Shown here: positions 37,850 through 47,458 of the stretch, one piece after another
How the letters are laid out: each line of letters begins with the position of its first letter
Numbering within the stretch: position 1 is the stretch's first letter
Assembly (NCBI RefSeq): GCF_013408305.1
Contig: NZ_JACBZS010000001.1
Coordinates: forward strand, 620,001 to 684,000
Length of the DNA: 64,000 bases
Direction of reading: 5' to 3'
Origin: Naumannella cuiyingiana
Lineage (GTDB): Bacteria > Actinomycetota > Actinomycetes > Propionibacteriales > Propionibacteriaceae
Program-made: the position numbers and the translations under genes
The notes under the pieces: generated by a model
Told to the model about the DNA's origin: nothing
What the model saw: only the letters and a program-made list of their open reading frames with translations
Database searches by the model: none

Positions 37850-38983
37850 TCAGCCGTAGACGACGACCTTGTCGCCGATCCGCACCTGGGAGTAGAGCTT
37901 GGCGATCTTGCCCTTGTCCCGGACGTTCACGCAGCCGTGCGAGCCACCGTTGTAGCCGCGGGCCGCGAAGTCGGCCGAGTAGTGCACCGCCTGGCCGCGG
38001 CTGAAGAACATCGCGTACGGCATCGGGGTGAAGTACATGTTCGAGACGTGGTTCTTGGACTTGCGGTCCACGTAGAACGTGCCCTCGCGGGTCGGGGTCT
38101 CATCGGTGCCGAAGCGGACGTCGAAGGAGATGACGGCGCGTCCGTCGATCACCCACCACAGGCGATTCGACTTCTTCGACACACACATCACACGGCCGGT
38201 CATGCAGCGCGGGTCGAGGCCCTTGGCCTTGGCCGAGGAGTCCGAGCCAGACGTGCCCGACTTGTCGGACTTGTCCTTCTTCTCGTCGGTCTTCGGCTTC
38301 ACGTTGTTCAGCTCGTCGCTGGTCGGCTTGCGCGTCATGTCGTGCAGGCGGTCCAGCGTGCGCTGGTCGACCTTGCCGGTCTGCGGCAACGCGCGCTTGT
38401 CCTGGAAGCCCTTCACCGCCGCGGCGGTCTGCGAGCCGTAGTTGCCGGTCACATCGCCGGAGAACCACTCGAGCTGCTTCAACCGCGCCTGCAGGTCCTT
38501 GACCTTGTCGCCGGAGTCGCCGGACTCCAGCAGGGTCGGGCCCGGGGTGATCCGGTTGTTCAGCTCGTCGTCGGTCGGCTTGCGGGTCATCGAGTTCAGC
38601 GCCTCGAGCGTCTTCGCGTCGACCTCGCCGGTCTGCTCGAGCTCGCGCTTGGCCTGGAAACCCTTGACCGCGTTCTCGGTGGTCTCGTCGTACTCGCCGG
38701 TGACCTTGCCCTCGAGCCAGCCGATCTGCTTCAGCCGGGCCTGCAGGTCCTTGACCTTGTCACCCTTGGCGCCGCGGGAGAACAGCGCGGGATCCTTGGT
38801 CGGCGTAGGACTCGGGGTGTTGTCGGGCGTGGGGCTGGCCGAGGGGGTCTCGGGTGCGCTCGTTGTCGGCGCGGGCGCGACCACCGCGGTCTGGCGCGCC
38901 TCGTCGGCCGGTGCCGCGCAGGCACCGAACAGCAGGGCGCCGATCGCGGCAGTGGCCATCAGAGCGGGGACTCGTCGGGACAT
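37850..38983 (-). CDS. Lipoprotein L,D-transpeptidase with two peptidoglycan-binding domains
   Basis: A 377-residue exported lipoprotein: lipobox FGAC near residue 21, then a Thr/Pro-rich linker. Two near-identical PG_binding_1 repeats follow (about 70-140 and 155-225, each with SGDKVKDLQARLKQ-type sequence and ending MTRKPT-x-DELNN). A lysine/serine linker leads to a C-terminal YkuD domain with the catalytic motif HYSADFAARGYNGGSHGCVN (about 333-352, cysteine nucleophile). It makes 3-3 crosslinks or attaches proteins in peptidoglycan. AAGGAG precedes the ATG. The two repeats look like a recent internal duplication. Confidence 0.92.
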   Translation of the reverse strand: MSRRVPALMATAAIGALLFGACAAPADEARQTAVVAPAPTTSAPETPSASPTPDNTPSPTPTKDPALFSRGAKGDKVKDLQARLKQIGWLEGKVTGEYDETTENAVKGFQAKRELEQTGEVDAKTLEALNSMTRKPTDDELNNRITPGPTLLESGDSGDKVKDLQARLKQLEWFSGDVTGNYGSQTAAAVKGFQDKRALPQTGKVDQRTLDRLHDMTRKPTSDELNNVKPKTDEKKDKSDKSGTSGSDSSAKAKGLDPRCMTGRVMCVSKKSNRLWWVIDGRAVISFDVRFGTDETPTREGTFYVDRKSKNHVSNMYFTPMPYAMFFSRGQAVHYSADFAARGYNGGSHGCVNVRDKGKIAKLYSQVRIGDKVVVYG

Positions 38984-39244
38984 ACGAACCTTCTCCTTGC
39001 CGGGCGGGGGGCCCGGAGCGTCGGGACAACGGGAGTCAATCTATGGCAGAAACGAGTCCCGCGACGAGTGGGGAGTTCCCGTGGGCGGGCAGAACTTGGT
39101 CTCGATTCGGAAACAATCTGCTACGCCACCGCCGTCCGGCCCGTGTCCCGGGCGCGTGCGACCGTGGTCTGGCCTTCGCCGCCGAGGGTCTGCGATCGGC
39201 CCGAGACCGTGGCCGGGCACGGCGTCGGCGCCTTGAATGGCGGC

Positions 39245-39706
39245 ATGGCGATCTCATATCCGGCGGCCGCGCCCCTCCCGCCCGCACCTCTCGCGATGCC
39301 GACCCCCGATCTCAGGATCGGCGATGCCGAACGCTCCGCCGCCTGCGACGAACTGGCCGTCCACTTCGCCGCCGGCCGGCTCACCGAGGGCGAGCTGTCC
39401 GAGCGGATCGAATCGGCCGCGCGCGCACAGCGCGCGGCCGAGCTGTATGCGTTGTTCCACGACCTCCCCCGGCCCGGGCCCCGCACGCCGGCCGCCGGCC
39501 GGGCGCCGGTCGGTCGCGGCTACGGCGATGCGACGGTCGCGGCCGGAGTGATCGCGGCGGCCTGCACGCTGACCTGTTTCCTGATGGTCGCGGGCTCGGT
39601 GCTGATCGCGCCGCCGATCGCGGTGTTCGCGCTCATCGGCGGTTTCCTCGCCGCCATCGGCGGTGGCTCGATCGGCTGGCTGTTGGCGCGGCGGCGGATC
39701 GCCTGA
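39245..39706 (+). CDS. DUF1707 membrane protein
   Basis: A 153-residue protein with a DUF1707 domain (MPTPDLRIGDAERSAACDELAVHFAAGRLTEGELSERIE, about residues 18-56), common at the N-terminus of actinobacterial membrane proteins and of unknown function. Two hydrophobic segments follow (about 100-147), ending in RRRIA. Divergent from the L,D-transpeptidase. ATG 39245 has no strong ribosome-binding site; a second ATG 17 codons later would also keep the whole domain. Confidence 0.78.
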   Translation: MAISYPAAAPLPPAPLAMPTPDLRIGDAERSAACDELAVHFAAGRLTEGELSERIESAARAQRAAELYALFHDLPRPGPRTPAAGRAPVGRGYGDATVAAGVIAAACTLTCFLMVAGSVLIAPPIAVFALIGGFLAAIGGGSIGWLLARRRIA

Positions 39707-39726
39707 GCCCCACCCCGCCCGGTCGG

Positions 39727-39732
39727 TACGCT
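39727..39732 (+). promoter_or_regulatory. -10 box of GlcD-like oxidase gene
   Basis: TACGCT, six bases, ATG: the leaderless layout seen at several genes in this window. Confidence 0.45.
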
Positions 39733-39738
39733 GACGCA

Positions 39739-41121
39739 ATGGCGCAACACGAGGACGTGTCGGCGACGGTTGCCGAGCTGATCTCCCAGATCGGCGCGGA
39801 CGCGGTCGTGACCGATCCGGGGCTGATCGACAACTACCGCTGGGACTGGACCCGCAGCCGCCTGGCCGGCAAGCCGCTGGCGGTCGCCCGCCCGGCGAGC
39901 GCCGAGGGCGTCCAGGCCGCCGTCCGTTGGGCCGCGGCGCATCGGATCCCGATCGTGCCGCGCGGCGCCGGGAGCGGGCTGTCCGGCGGATCGTGTGCCG
40001 TCGAGGGCTGCCTGCTGCTGAGCCTGGACCGGATGCGGAGCATCGAGATCGACCTCGCCACGCGTACCGCCGTCGTCGAACCCGGCGCCCTGAATGCCGA
40101 GGTCAAGGCCGCGGCCGCCGAGCACGGGCTGTGGTACCCGCCCGACCCCAGCTCGTTCGAGATCTGCTCGATCGGCGGCAATGTCGCGACGAATGCGGGC
40201 GGGCTGTGCTGTGTGAAGTACGGCGTGACGACCGACTACGTGCTCGGTCTCGATGTGGTGCTGGCCGACGGTACGCTCGTGCAGCTCGGCGGCCAGCGGA
40301 TCAAGGACGTGGCCGGGCTGTCGCTGACGAAGCTGTTCGTGGGCAGCGAGGGCACGCTCGGCATCGTCACCCGGGCCATCCTGCGGCTGATCCCCGCCAA
40401 GCCGCCGGCGGCGACACTGGTCGGCTACTTCCCCACCGTGAGCGCGGCGGCCCGGGCCGTCGTGGAGGTCGGAGCGACGCTGCGCCCGTCGATGATGGAG
40501 CTGATGGATGCCCGGTCGATCGGCTGCGTGGAGGACTACCAGCCGATGGGGCTGGATCGGGATGCGGGGGCGATGCTGATCGCGCAGTCGGATGCGCCCG
40601 GCGAGGCCTGTGGCGCGGAGATCGCGATCATGGAGGAGGCGTTTCGGACCGCGGGTGCGAAGGAGACCTTTGTGACCACCGACCCCGACGAGGGTGAGCT
40701 GTTCCTCGCCTCGCGGCGGGCGGCCTTCCCCGCCGTGGAACGCAAGGGTTCGCTGATGCTGGAGGATGTCGGCGTGCCGATTCCCCGGCTGCCGGAGTTG
40801 CTGGAGGGCATCGAGCAGATCGCGGAGCGGCACCAGGTGGAGATCCCCACCGTCGCGCACGCGGGCGACGGCAATACCCATCCGATCGTGGTCTACGACG
40901 GCACCGATGCCGACGCCGAGGCGCGCGCGGCGCGGGCCTTCGACGAGGTGATGGGCCTGGCGATCGGTCTCGGCGGAACGATCACCGGTGAGCACGGCAT
41001 CGGCCGACTCAAGCGCGGCCCGCTGGCCCAGCAGCTCGGGCCCGACGTGATGGCGCTCACCCACAAGATCAAGAGTGCGCTGGACCCGGACGGGATCCTG
41101 AATCCCGGTGCTGGTTTCTGA
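39739..41121 (+). CDS. FAD-linked 2-hydroxyacid oxidase/dehydrogenase, GlcD type
   Basis: A 460-residue flavoprotein of the FAD-binding_4 / FAD-oxidase C family. The FAD-binding motif is PRGAGSGLSGGSC (near 74-86), with the later SFEICSIGGNVATNAGGLCCVKYG. The C-terminal metal/substrate region has HAGDGNTHP (near 374) and GEHGIG (near 415). These match glycolate or D-lactate dehydrogenases. No GlcE/GlcF partners are next to it, so it probably works alone with an unknown electron acceptor. The start is the ATG after a TACGCT -10 box. Confidence 0.88.
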   Translation: MAQHEDVSATVAELISQIGADAVVTDPGLIDNYRWDWTRSRLAGKPLAVARPASAEGVQAAVRWAAAHRIPIVPRGAGSGLSGGSCAVEGCLLLSLDRMRSIEIDLATRTAVVEPGALNAEVKAAAAEHGLWYPPDPSSFEICSIGGNVATNAGGLCCVKYGVTTDYVLGLDVVLADGTLVQLGGQRIKDVAGLSLTKLFVGSEGTLGIVTRAILRLIPAKPPAATLVGYFPTVSAAARAVVEVGATLRPSMMELMDARSIGCVEDYQPMGLDRDAGAMLIAQSDAPGEACGAEIAIMEEAFRTAGAKETFVTTDPDEGELFLASRRAAFPAVERKGSLMLEDVGVPIPRLPELLEGIEQIAERHQVEIPTVAHAGDGNTHPIVVYDGTDADAEARAARAFDEVMGLAIGLGGTITGEHGIGRLKRGPLAQQLGPDVMALTHKIKSALDPDGILNPGAGF

Positions 41122-41130
41122 GGTACGCCC

Positions 41131-41910
41131 TCAGGCCGAGATCTGGACGTGCGCGGGGTCGGCGGCCCGGTAGATCCGGACGTAGTCGACCCGCAGGCTG
41201 GCCTCGTCGTCGATCGACGAGCCGGCGCCCGGGTCGACATCGAGAGCCAGGTCGAGCACCAGCGGCCCGGTGGGAATCTGCTCGGTGAGGCTGAGCACGA
41301 GGTCGCCGTCGACGTAGTAGTCGAGCCGGTCGTCGCGCCACGCCAGGCCGATGGTGTGGTCGCCCTCGGCGAGTAGTTCGGGTGGGGTCGGCAGCGTCGC
41401 GGTGCAGGCGGCGGCTCCGGCGTCGGTACACGGGCCGTCCGGGGTGCGCAGACCGAGCCGCGCCGCGGTTGGCGTACCCGTCACCTCCAGGGCGGTGATC
41501 GTCGTGGTGTCGCGGTCGGGTGCGTCGTCCGGTTCGGCCGGGGTGAGCCGGACGGCGGGGCGGTACGCCGCTCCCTTCGGCACCCGCAGGCGGGTCTCCA
41601 GGTAGCTGCCGGGGGCGAGCGCGACCCCCTGGTCGGCGCCGCCGGTGCTGACGGCGCCGGTGGACCAGCCCCCGTCCTCGCGGGCCGACAGCAGCAGCGC
41701 CCCGCCGGCGACGGTGACCCGGTCGGCGCTGTGGTCGCCCTGCTCGGCGACATTCCAGATGTTGGTGTCGAGGGCGGTTCCGTTGAACTCGTCGGCCAGT
41801 TCGAGCTGCCAGGTGCCGGCCGGGGGTGCGGCCTGGGCCGGCATCGGGGTGCACAACAGTGCGGTGCTGCCCAGCACGGCGAGCGCAAGCCCGCGGCCCA
41901 GCCGTCGCAT
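41131..41910 (-). CDS. Secreted GH16-like protein with altered catalytic motif
   Basis: A 259-residue exported protein: signal peptide MRRLGRGLALAVLGSTALL, cleavage after AQA near residue 27, then a jelly-roll domain with the GH16 opening ADEFNGTALDTNIWNV (near 40-55). In GH16 beta-glucanases the catalytic motif is E-x-D-x-x-E; the matching strand here reads TTITALEVTG (near 144), so the nucleophile glutamate and the aspartate are threonines and only the last glutamate remains. The protein may therefore bind rather than cleave a glucan. It is convergent with the GlcD-like gene at nine bases. Confidence 0.75.
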   Translation of the reverse strand: MRRLGRGLALAVLGSTALLCTPMPAQAAPPAGTWQLELADEFNGTALDTNIWNVAEQGDHSADRVTVAGGALLLSAREDGGWSTGAVSTGGADQGVALAPGSYLETRLRVPKGAAYRPAVRLTPAEPDDAPDRDTTTITALEVTGTPTAARLGLRTPDGPCTDAGAAACTATLPTPPELLAEGDHTIGLAWRDDRLDYYVDGDLVLSLTEQIPTGPLVLDLALDVDPGAGSSIDDEASLRVDYVRIYRAADPAHVQISA

Positions 41911-41993
41911 GCGTTGTCCTTCCGGCGTTCGGTGCGGCCGATCGTCGGCCGTCTCGTCATCCCCGGTACGCCACCATAACCCCGCGTACCACA

Positions 41994-42407
41994 TCAGGCC
42001 CAGTTCGGGGTCCTGCACGCGACGAGACCGGAAGCCAGCGCGAGGGCGACCGGCAGCAGCGCGAGCCAGAGATTGACCGCCCACCAGGAGGCGTCCCAGC
42101 TCCCCCACAGCGCAAAGAAGCTGAGCGCCATCAGCCCGGCGGCATGGGTGAGGGCGAGCGCGGTGACGTAGGCGGGCACCGACCAGCGGTGGCCCCTGGG
42201 CAGCAGTGACCAGACCAGGCCGGCGGCGATCGCCAGGGCGTCGAGCGGGAAGAACGACCAGTTCCAGGCCTTGAGCCAGGCCCCCTCGCCGACGGAGATC
42301 ACGCCGAGGGCGGTCAGGGCCCAATAGGCGAGCAGACCGAGATCGGTGACGACGAGGGCGGCCTTGCGGGCGGCCGGCAGGCGGCGGGGTTGGGGCTGCA
42401 TGATCAC
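41994..42407 (-). CDS. DUF5360-like small membrane protein
   Basis: A 137-residue protein with four predicted helices (about residues 15-40, 45-70, 75-100, 108-130) and the pattern WLKAWNWSFFPLDALAIAAGL, resembling the YvaD/DUF5360 family of unknown function. The GTG at 42407 is preferred over the ATG two codons later because TACAGT ends exactly six bases upstream, mirrored by the same layout at the divergent TetR gene. It is probably repressed by that TetR protein. Confidence 0.72.
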   Translation of the reverse strand: MIMQPQPRRLPAARKAALVVTDLGLLAYWALTALGVISVGEGAWLKAWNWSFFPLDALAIAAGLVWSLLPRGHRWSVPAYVTALALTHAAGLMALSFFALWGSWDASWWAVNLWLALLPVALALASGLVACRTPNWA

Positions 42408-42413
42408 GACCTT

Positions 42414-42468
42414 ACTGTACCGGACGTCCGGTATTGCTCGGAACCGGATGCCGGACGCCCGGTACAGT
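42414..42468. promoter_or_regulatory. Symmetric divergent promoter with two TetR operators
   Basis: Palindrome TACCGGACGTCCGGTA (42418-42433) and a second copy TGCCGGACGCCCGGTA (42449-42464, 14 of 16 identical) lie 31 bases apart. Each overlaps the edge of a TACAGT -10 box: minus strand 42419-42414 for the DUF5360-like gene, plus strand 42463-42468 for tetR. Both boxes are followed by exactly six bases and a GTG start. Binding at either site would block one promoter. Confidence 0.8.
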
Positions 42469-42474
42469 CCCCGG

Positions 42475-42990
42475 GTGACTTCTCGGGACCGGATCCTCGA
42501 CGCGGCCGGGCGGATCCTGGTCCGCGACGGCGGGGACGCGGTGACGATCGCGGCGGTGGCGCGCGAGGCGGGGGTGAGCAAGGGCGGGCTGTTCTATCAC
42601 TTCGCGTCGAAGGAGTTGTTGATCGACGGGTTGATCGCGCGCTATGTGGCCACGTTCGACGAGTTGATCATCGGGGCCGGCGAGGAGCCGGGGGCGGCGA
42701 CCGAGGCGTACCTGCGGTCGGCGGAGCGCACCAGCGGTCCGGCGGGCCAGCCGGTGATCGCGCTGCTCGCGGCGGCGGTGGTCAACCCGCGGGCGCTGGA
42801 CTCGCTGCGGGAGCGCTACCGGGCGTGGCAGGACCGGTTGGACCGCGACGGCGTACCCGCGGAGGTGGCGGCCACGATCCGGTTCGCGGTGGACGGCCTG
42901 TGGCTCGCGGACACACTTGATCTTGCTCCGGCCCGCGGCGCGGCGCGGCAACGGATGATCGGCGAGCTGCGGGCGTTGCTGGCGCGCTGA
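42475..42990 (+). CDS. TetR-family transcriptional repressor
   Basis: A 171-residue regulator with an N-terminal TetR helix-turn-helix: SRDRILDAAGRILVRDGGDAVTIAAVAREAGVSKGGLFYHFASKELLIDGL (residues about 3-53). The C-terminal ligand domain is helical and short. The GTG start at 42475 follows a TACAGT box by six bases, so the mRNA is probably leaderless. It most likely represses itself and the divergent DUF5360-like membrane protein through the paired palindromes between them. Its ligand is unknown. It is convergent with the dialkylglycine decarboxylase gene, with no gap. Confidence 0.9.
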   Translation: MTSRDRILDAAGRILVRDGGDAVTIAAVAREAGVSKGGLFYHFASKELLIDGLIARYVATFDELIIGAGEEPGAATEAYLRSAERTSGPAGQPVIALLAAAVVNPRALDSLRERYRAWQDRLDRDGVPAEVAATIRFAVDGLWLADTLDLAPARGAARQRMIGELRALLAR

Positions 42991-45059
<2,069 letters not shown>

Positions 45060-45264
45060 TGCTCCCGTTCCTCGGACTGCGCAACCATCCGCCCACACGC
45101 GTCATCGAGGAGCGCGGCGGAATCCTCCAGGCCAGCTTCGAACAGCTCTATCGACGTAGAAGGACATGCGCAACTACCCGATAGCGCTCACCATCCTGGT
45201 CGCCTAACTGTTCTTCAACGACGGCATCCAGCCCGCTATCGCCTCGCCGTCGACCTACGGGGTC
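45060..45264 (+). pseudogene. Relic of an Atg22/UMF1-like MFS transporter
   Basis: Two frames give pieces of one protein: GGILQASFEQLYR, then MRNYPIALTILVA, an in-frame TAA, and LFFNDGIQPAIASPSTYG. The block NDGIQ..IA...YG is the hallmark of UMF1-type transporters. The stop codon (TAA for the usual tyrosine TAC) and the frameshift show it is inactive. Confidence 0.55.
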
Positions 45265-45324
45265 TGCGGCTTGGTCCCCAACCGCAAATGGATGGTGACC
45301 CGGCTGCGGTACGGTGAACAATCG
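45264..45324 (+). repeat. Imperfect direct repeat, left copy
   Basis: Shares TGCGG, TTGGTCCC, AACCGCA, GCTGCGGT and CAATCG in the same order and nearly the same spacing with 45903-45962. The two copies flank the GNAT gene. Confidence 0.45.
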
Positions 45325-45391
45325 GTTGGTTCCCGAGGTGAGACCTGCACGATCACTCTCCTTGGACCCGGGCACGGATGGAGATGGACGC

Positions 45392-45877
45392 ATGCAGTTG
45401 GAACTCGTGGCGATGCGTCATGCTCGGTTCCTCGAGGAGTTCGAGATCGCCAACCGCGGCTTCTTTGCCGAGCGGGTGGGAGACCGCGGGGATGACTACT
45501 TTGCCCGCTTCGAGGAGCGGCTGGCCGCGCTCGTCGACGAGAATGACGTCGGGCGATCGCTGCTGTTTGTGATCGTCGACAACTTCGGCCGAATCCTGGG
45601 CCGAGTGAACATCACCGACATCGACCAGCCCGATCTGACCGAGCTCGGGTTCCGCGTGGCCGAAGCCGATCAGGGTCGCGGAGTCGCGACCTACGGCGTG
45701 AGCGCGGCCCTCGAGGCGGCTCGAGAGTGCGGCGTCGACAAAGTCCTCGCTCGCGTGGCCGAGGACAATCTCGGATCTCGGCGAGTGCTGGCGCGTGTGG
45801 GCTTCACCGAGACCGGGCGCGCCGAGTCACCGGTCGGCTCCGATGCCCGGTTCCTCGGTTTCGAGATCACGCTTTAG
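45392..45877 (+). CDS. GNAT-family N-acetyltransferase
   Basis: A 161-residue acetyltransferase. The acetyl-CoA pyrophosphate loop is in motif A, ELGFRVAEADQGRGVATYGVSAALEAA (near residues 86-112, Q-x-x-G-x-A), and VLARVAEDNLGSRRVLARVGFTETG gives motif B with the family-typical N-x-x-S/A-x-x-x-x-x-x-x-GF. This is the ribosomal-protein RimJ/RimL type or a drug-modifying relative; the substrate is unknown. It is the only intact gene in the degraded region and is bracketed by imperfect 60-base direct repeats, which suggests it arrived as a unit. An upstream extension to 45314 is possible. Confidence 0.85.
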   Translation: MQLELVAMRHARFLEEFEIANRGFFAERVGDRGDDYFARFEERLAALVDENDVGRSLLFVIVDNFGRILGRVNITDIDQPDLTELGFRVAEADQGRGVATYGVSAALEAARECGVDKVLARVAEDNLGSRRVLARVGFTETGRAESPVGSDARFLGFEITL

Positions 45878-45902
45878 GCGTGCTCAGGGCTCGGCATCGT
45901 GT

Positions 45903-45962
45903 TGCGGGTTTGGTCCCAACCGCAGGTTTTCGGGCGATTCTGCTGCGGTTCGTGACCAATCG
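45903..45962 (+). repeat. Imperfect direct repeat, right copy
   Basis: Partner of the repeat at 45264-45324; begins 26 bases after the GNAT stop. Confidence 0.45.
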
Positions 45963-45989
45963 CCCCCTGAGCAGCGATCGGTTGGACTC

Positions 45990-46160
45990 TCACGCCGAGG
46001 CTAGTGCCTCGCGGATCACCTCGGAGCGAGACTTACCCTCAAGCTCCGCCCGCGCATCAAGAGCACTGACCTCGTCAGCCGTGAGACGCAACGCAATGAC
46101 CTGCGACGGCTTCGCGCCACGACCAGGTCGACCACGGCCCCGCTTCTTCAATGCCGCCAC
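45990..46160 (-). pseudogene. Ribbon-helix-helix protein, probably 5'-truncated
   Basis: From a GTG at 46160 the frame gives 56 residues: a basic GRGRPGRGAKP stretch, then the ribbon-helix-helix core VIALRLTADEVSALDARAELEGKSRSEVIREAL. Such domains are DNA-binding antitoxins or repressors. Family members usually have 30-50 more residues at the N-terminus; that part seems to have been replaced by the opposing recombinase relic. A functional short protein is still possible. No toxin gene is adjacent. Confidence 0.5.
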
Positions 46161-46167
46161 ATCGTAG

Positions 46168-46620
46168 CCAGACTCCGCTTCGGTCGCCCAGGTCGAGGAG
46201 GCTTTCGACGAACGGTTCGCGGCCCGATCCGACGAGCTGGCCGAGCTTGCAGCGAACCGCCGCCGCTTGGAAGACGAGTCCGACAAGCTCCTCGCCGCTC
46301 ACTTCGCCGACGCGATCGACCTCACCACACTGAAACGCCACCAGGACCGCATCCGGGCGGGCCTGGCCGACATCGACCGCCGCATCGAAAACGACCAAGA
46401 CCAAGGCCCGAGACGCCAGATCGCGAAGGCGCTACGTCTCCTGATCGACTGCCAACGCCTCTACAGGACCACTGATGCCCACGGGAAACGGTTGGCGAAC
46501 CAGACCTTCACCACCGGGATCGACGTCGACGAAGGCGAAGAAGCAACCCTCCGCTTCGCGGAACCGTTCGCCGCAACGACAGGAGAGACCCATGTCAGGG
46601 GTTCGACTACGTCTGAAATT
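46168..46620 (+). pseudogene. C-terminal relic of a large serine recombinase
   Basis: The frame gives a coiled-coil and post-zinc-ribbon segment typical of large serine integrases: LAELAANRRRLEDESDKLLAAHFADAIDLTTLKRHQDRIRAGLADIDRRI, then RLLIDCQRLY and a strand-rich tail. The catalytic N-terminal domain and zinc ribbon are absent; a TAG lies just upstream of the conserved part. The frame runs on into the tRNA-Ala gene (stop at 46731). It marks the site of a former integrative element. Confidence 0.65.
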
Positions 46621-46621
46621 G

Positions 46622-46694
46622 TGGAGCTAAGGGGATTCGAACCCCTGACCTCTTCCATGCCATGGAAGCGCGCTACCAACTGCGCCATAGCCCC
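46622..46694 (-). tRNA. tRNA-Ala (anticodon GGC)
   Basis: The cloverleaf is clear on the minus strand: acceptor GGGGCTA with TAGCTCC (one G-T pair), D arm GCGC/GCGC, anticodon stem CTTCC/GGAAG with loop ATGGCAT, T arm with GTTCGAATC, discriminator A. CCA is not encoded. It borders the recombinase relic and may have been the attachment site of the lost element. Confidence 0.95.
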
Positions 46695-46753
46695 AGGTTG
46701 CCCCGACCTCGCGGCCAGGACCACGAGATGATAGCGCCCGCGGAGGCGCCGCC

Positions 46754-47434
46754 TCAAATCGTGGGCTCGGGGAGGCGTACCAGCGTCCAGCGCAGGAAGA
46801 ACTGCGTCAGGGGGCCGATCGCGAGGGCGTAGAGCAGCGTACCGATCCAGACCTGCCCGCCCAGCAGCCAACCGATCGACAACACCACGACCTCGATGCC
46901 GGTACGCACCAGCCGCAGCGAGCGCCCCGTCCTGCGGTGCAGCCCGGTCATCAGCCCGTCCCGCGGGCCGGGGCCGAACTGCGCGCCGATGTAGAGCCCG
47001 CCGGCCAGCCCGTTCAGCACAACCCCGCCGACCGTCAGCGCGATCCGCGGACCAAGATCATCCACCACCGGAATCAGGGCCAGCCCGATGTCGGCGGAGA
47101 TCCCGACCAGCACGACATTGCAGATCGTCCCCAGGCCGGGCAGTTGGCGCAGCGGTATCCACAACAACAACACGACGACCGAGACCAAGATCGCGATCGT
47201 GCCGAAGCTCAGCGGCAGCCACCGGCTCAATCCCTGGGTCAGCACGTCCCAGGGCGCGACGCCGAGCGCCCCGCGTACCTGCATCGCGATCGAGAACCCG
47301 TACAGGAACAGCCCCACCAGCAACTGGGGGATCCGGCGCGCCAGACGGCCGGCGCGGAGCTGTTCGATCGGTCCGAGGTTCTGCAGCGTCGTCGTCACCC
47401 GAGCAGTCGACCACGAATTGGACTGGTACGCCAT
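46754..47434 (-). CDS. yczE: YczE/YitT-like integral membrane protein
   Basis: A 226-residue membrane protein with five or six helices, matching the YczE family (MQVRGALGVAPWDVLTQGLS near 53-72 and QFGPGPRDGLMTGLHRRTG near 135-153 are typical family blocks). Function unknown; it is commonly found beside a MocR-type regulator that controls it. ATG 47434 lies five bases from a CAGAAT -10-like box, so the transcript may be leaderless. A perfect 7-bp inverted repeat spans its start. Confidence 0.88.
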   Translation of the reverse strand: MAYQSNSWSTARVTTTLQNLGPIEQLRAGRLARRIPQLLVGLFLYGFSIAMQVRGALGVAPWDVLTQGLSRWLPLSFGTIAILVSVVVLLLWIPLRQLPGLGTICNVVLVGISADIGLALIPVVDDLGPRIALTVGGVVLNGLAGGLYIGAQFGPGPRDGLMTGLHRRTGRSLRLVRTGIEVVVLSIGWLLGGQVWIGTLLYALAIGPLTQFFLRWTLVRLPEPTI

Positions 47435-47443
47435 AGCCAATTC
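47415..47443. promoter_or_regulatory. Candidate YczR operator
   Basis: GAATTGG (47415-47421) and CCAATTC (47437-47443) form a perfect inverted repeat with a 15-base spacer. It covers the yczE start and the 24 bases between the divergent genes, a natural site for the MocR-type regulator. It is unusually AT-rich for this genome. Confidence 0.5.
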
Positions 47444-47458
47444 TGCAAGGGTGGACCC

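Noticed and set aside
45060-45264. Intact small gene
   Set aside because: The recognisable transporter blocks lie in two frames and include an in-frame TAA.
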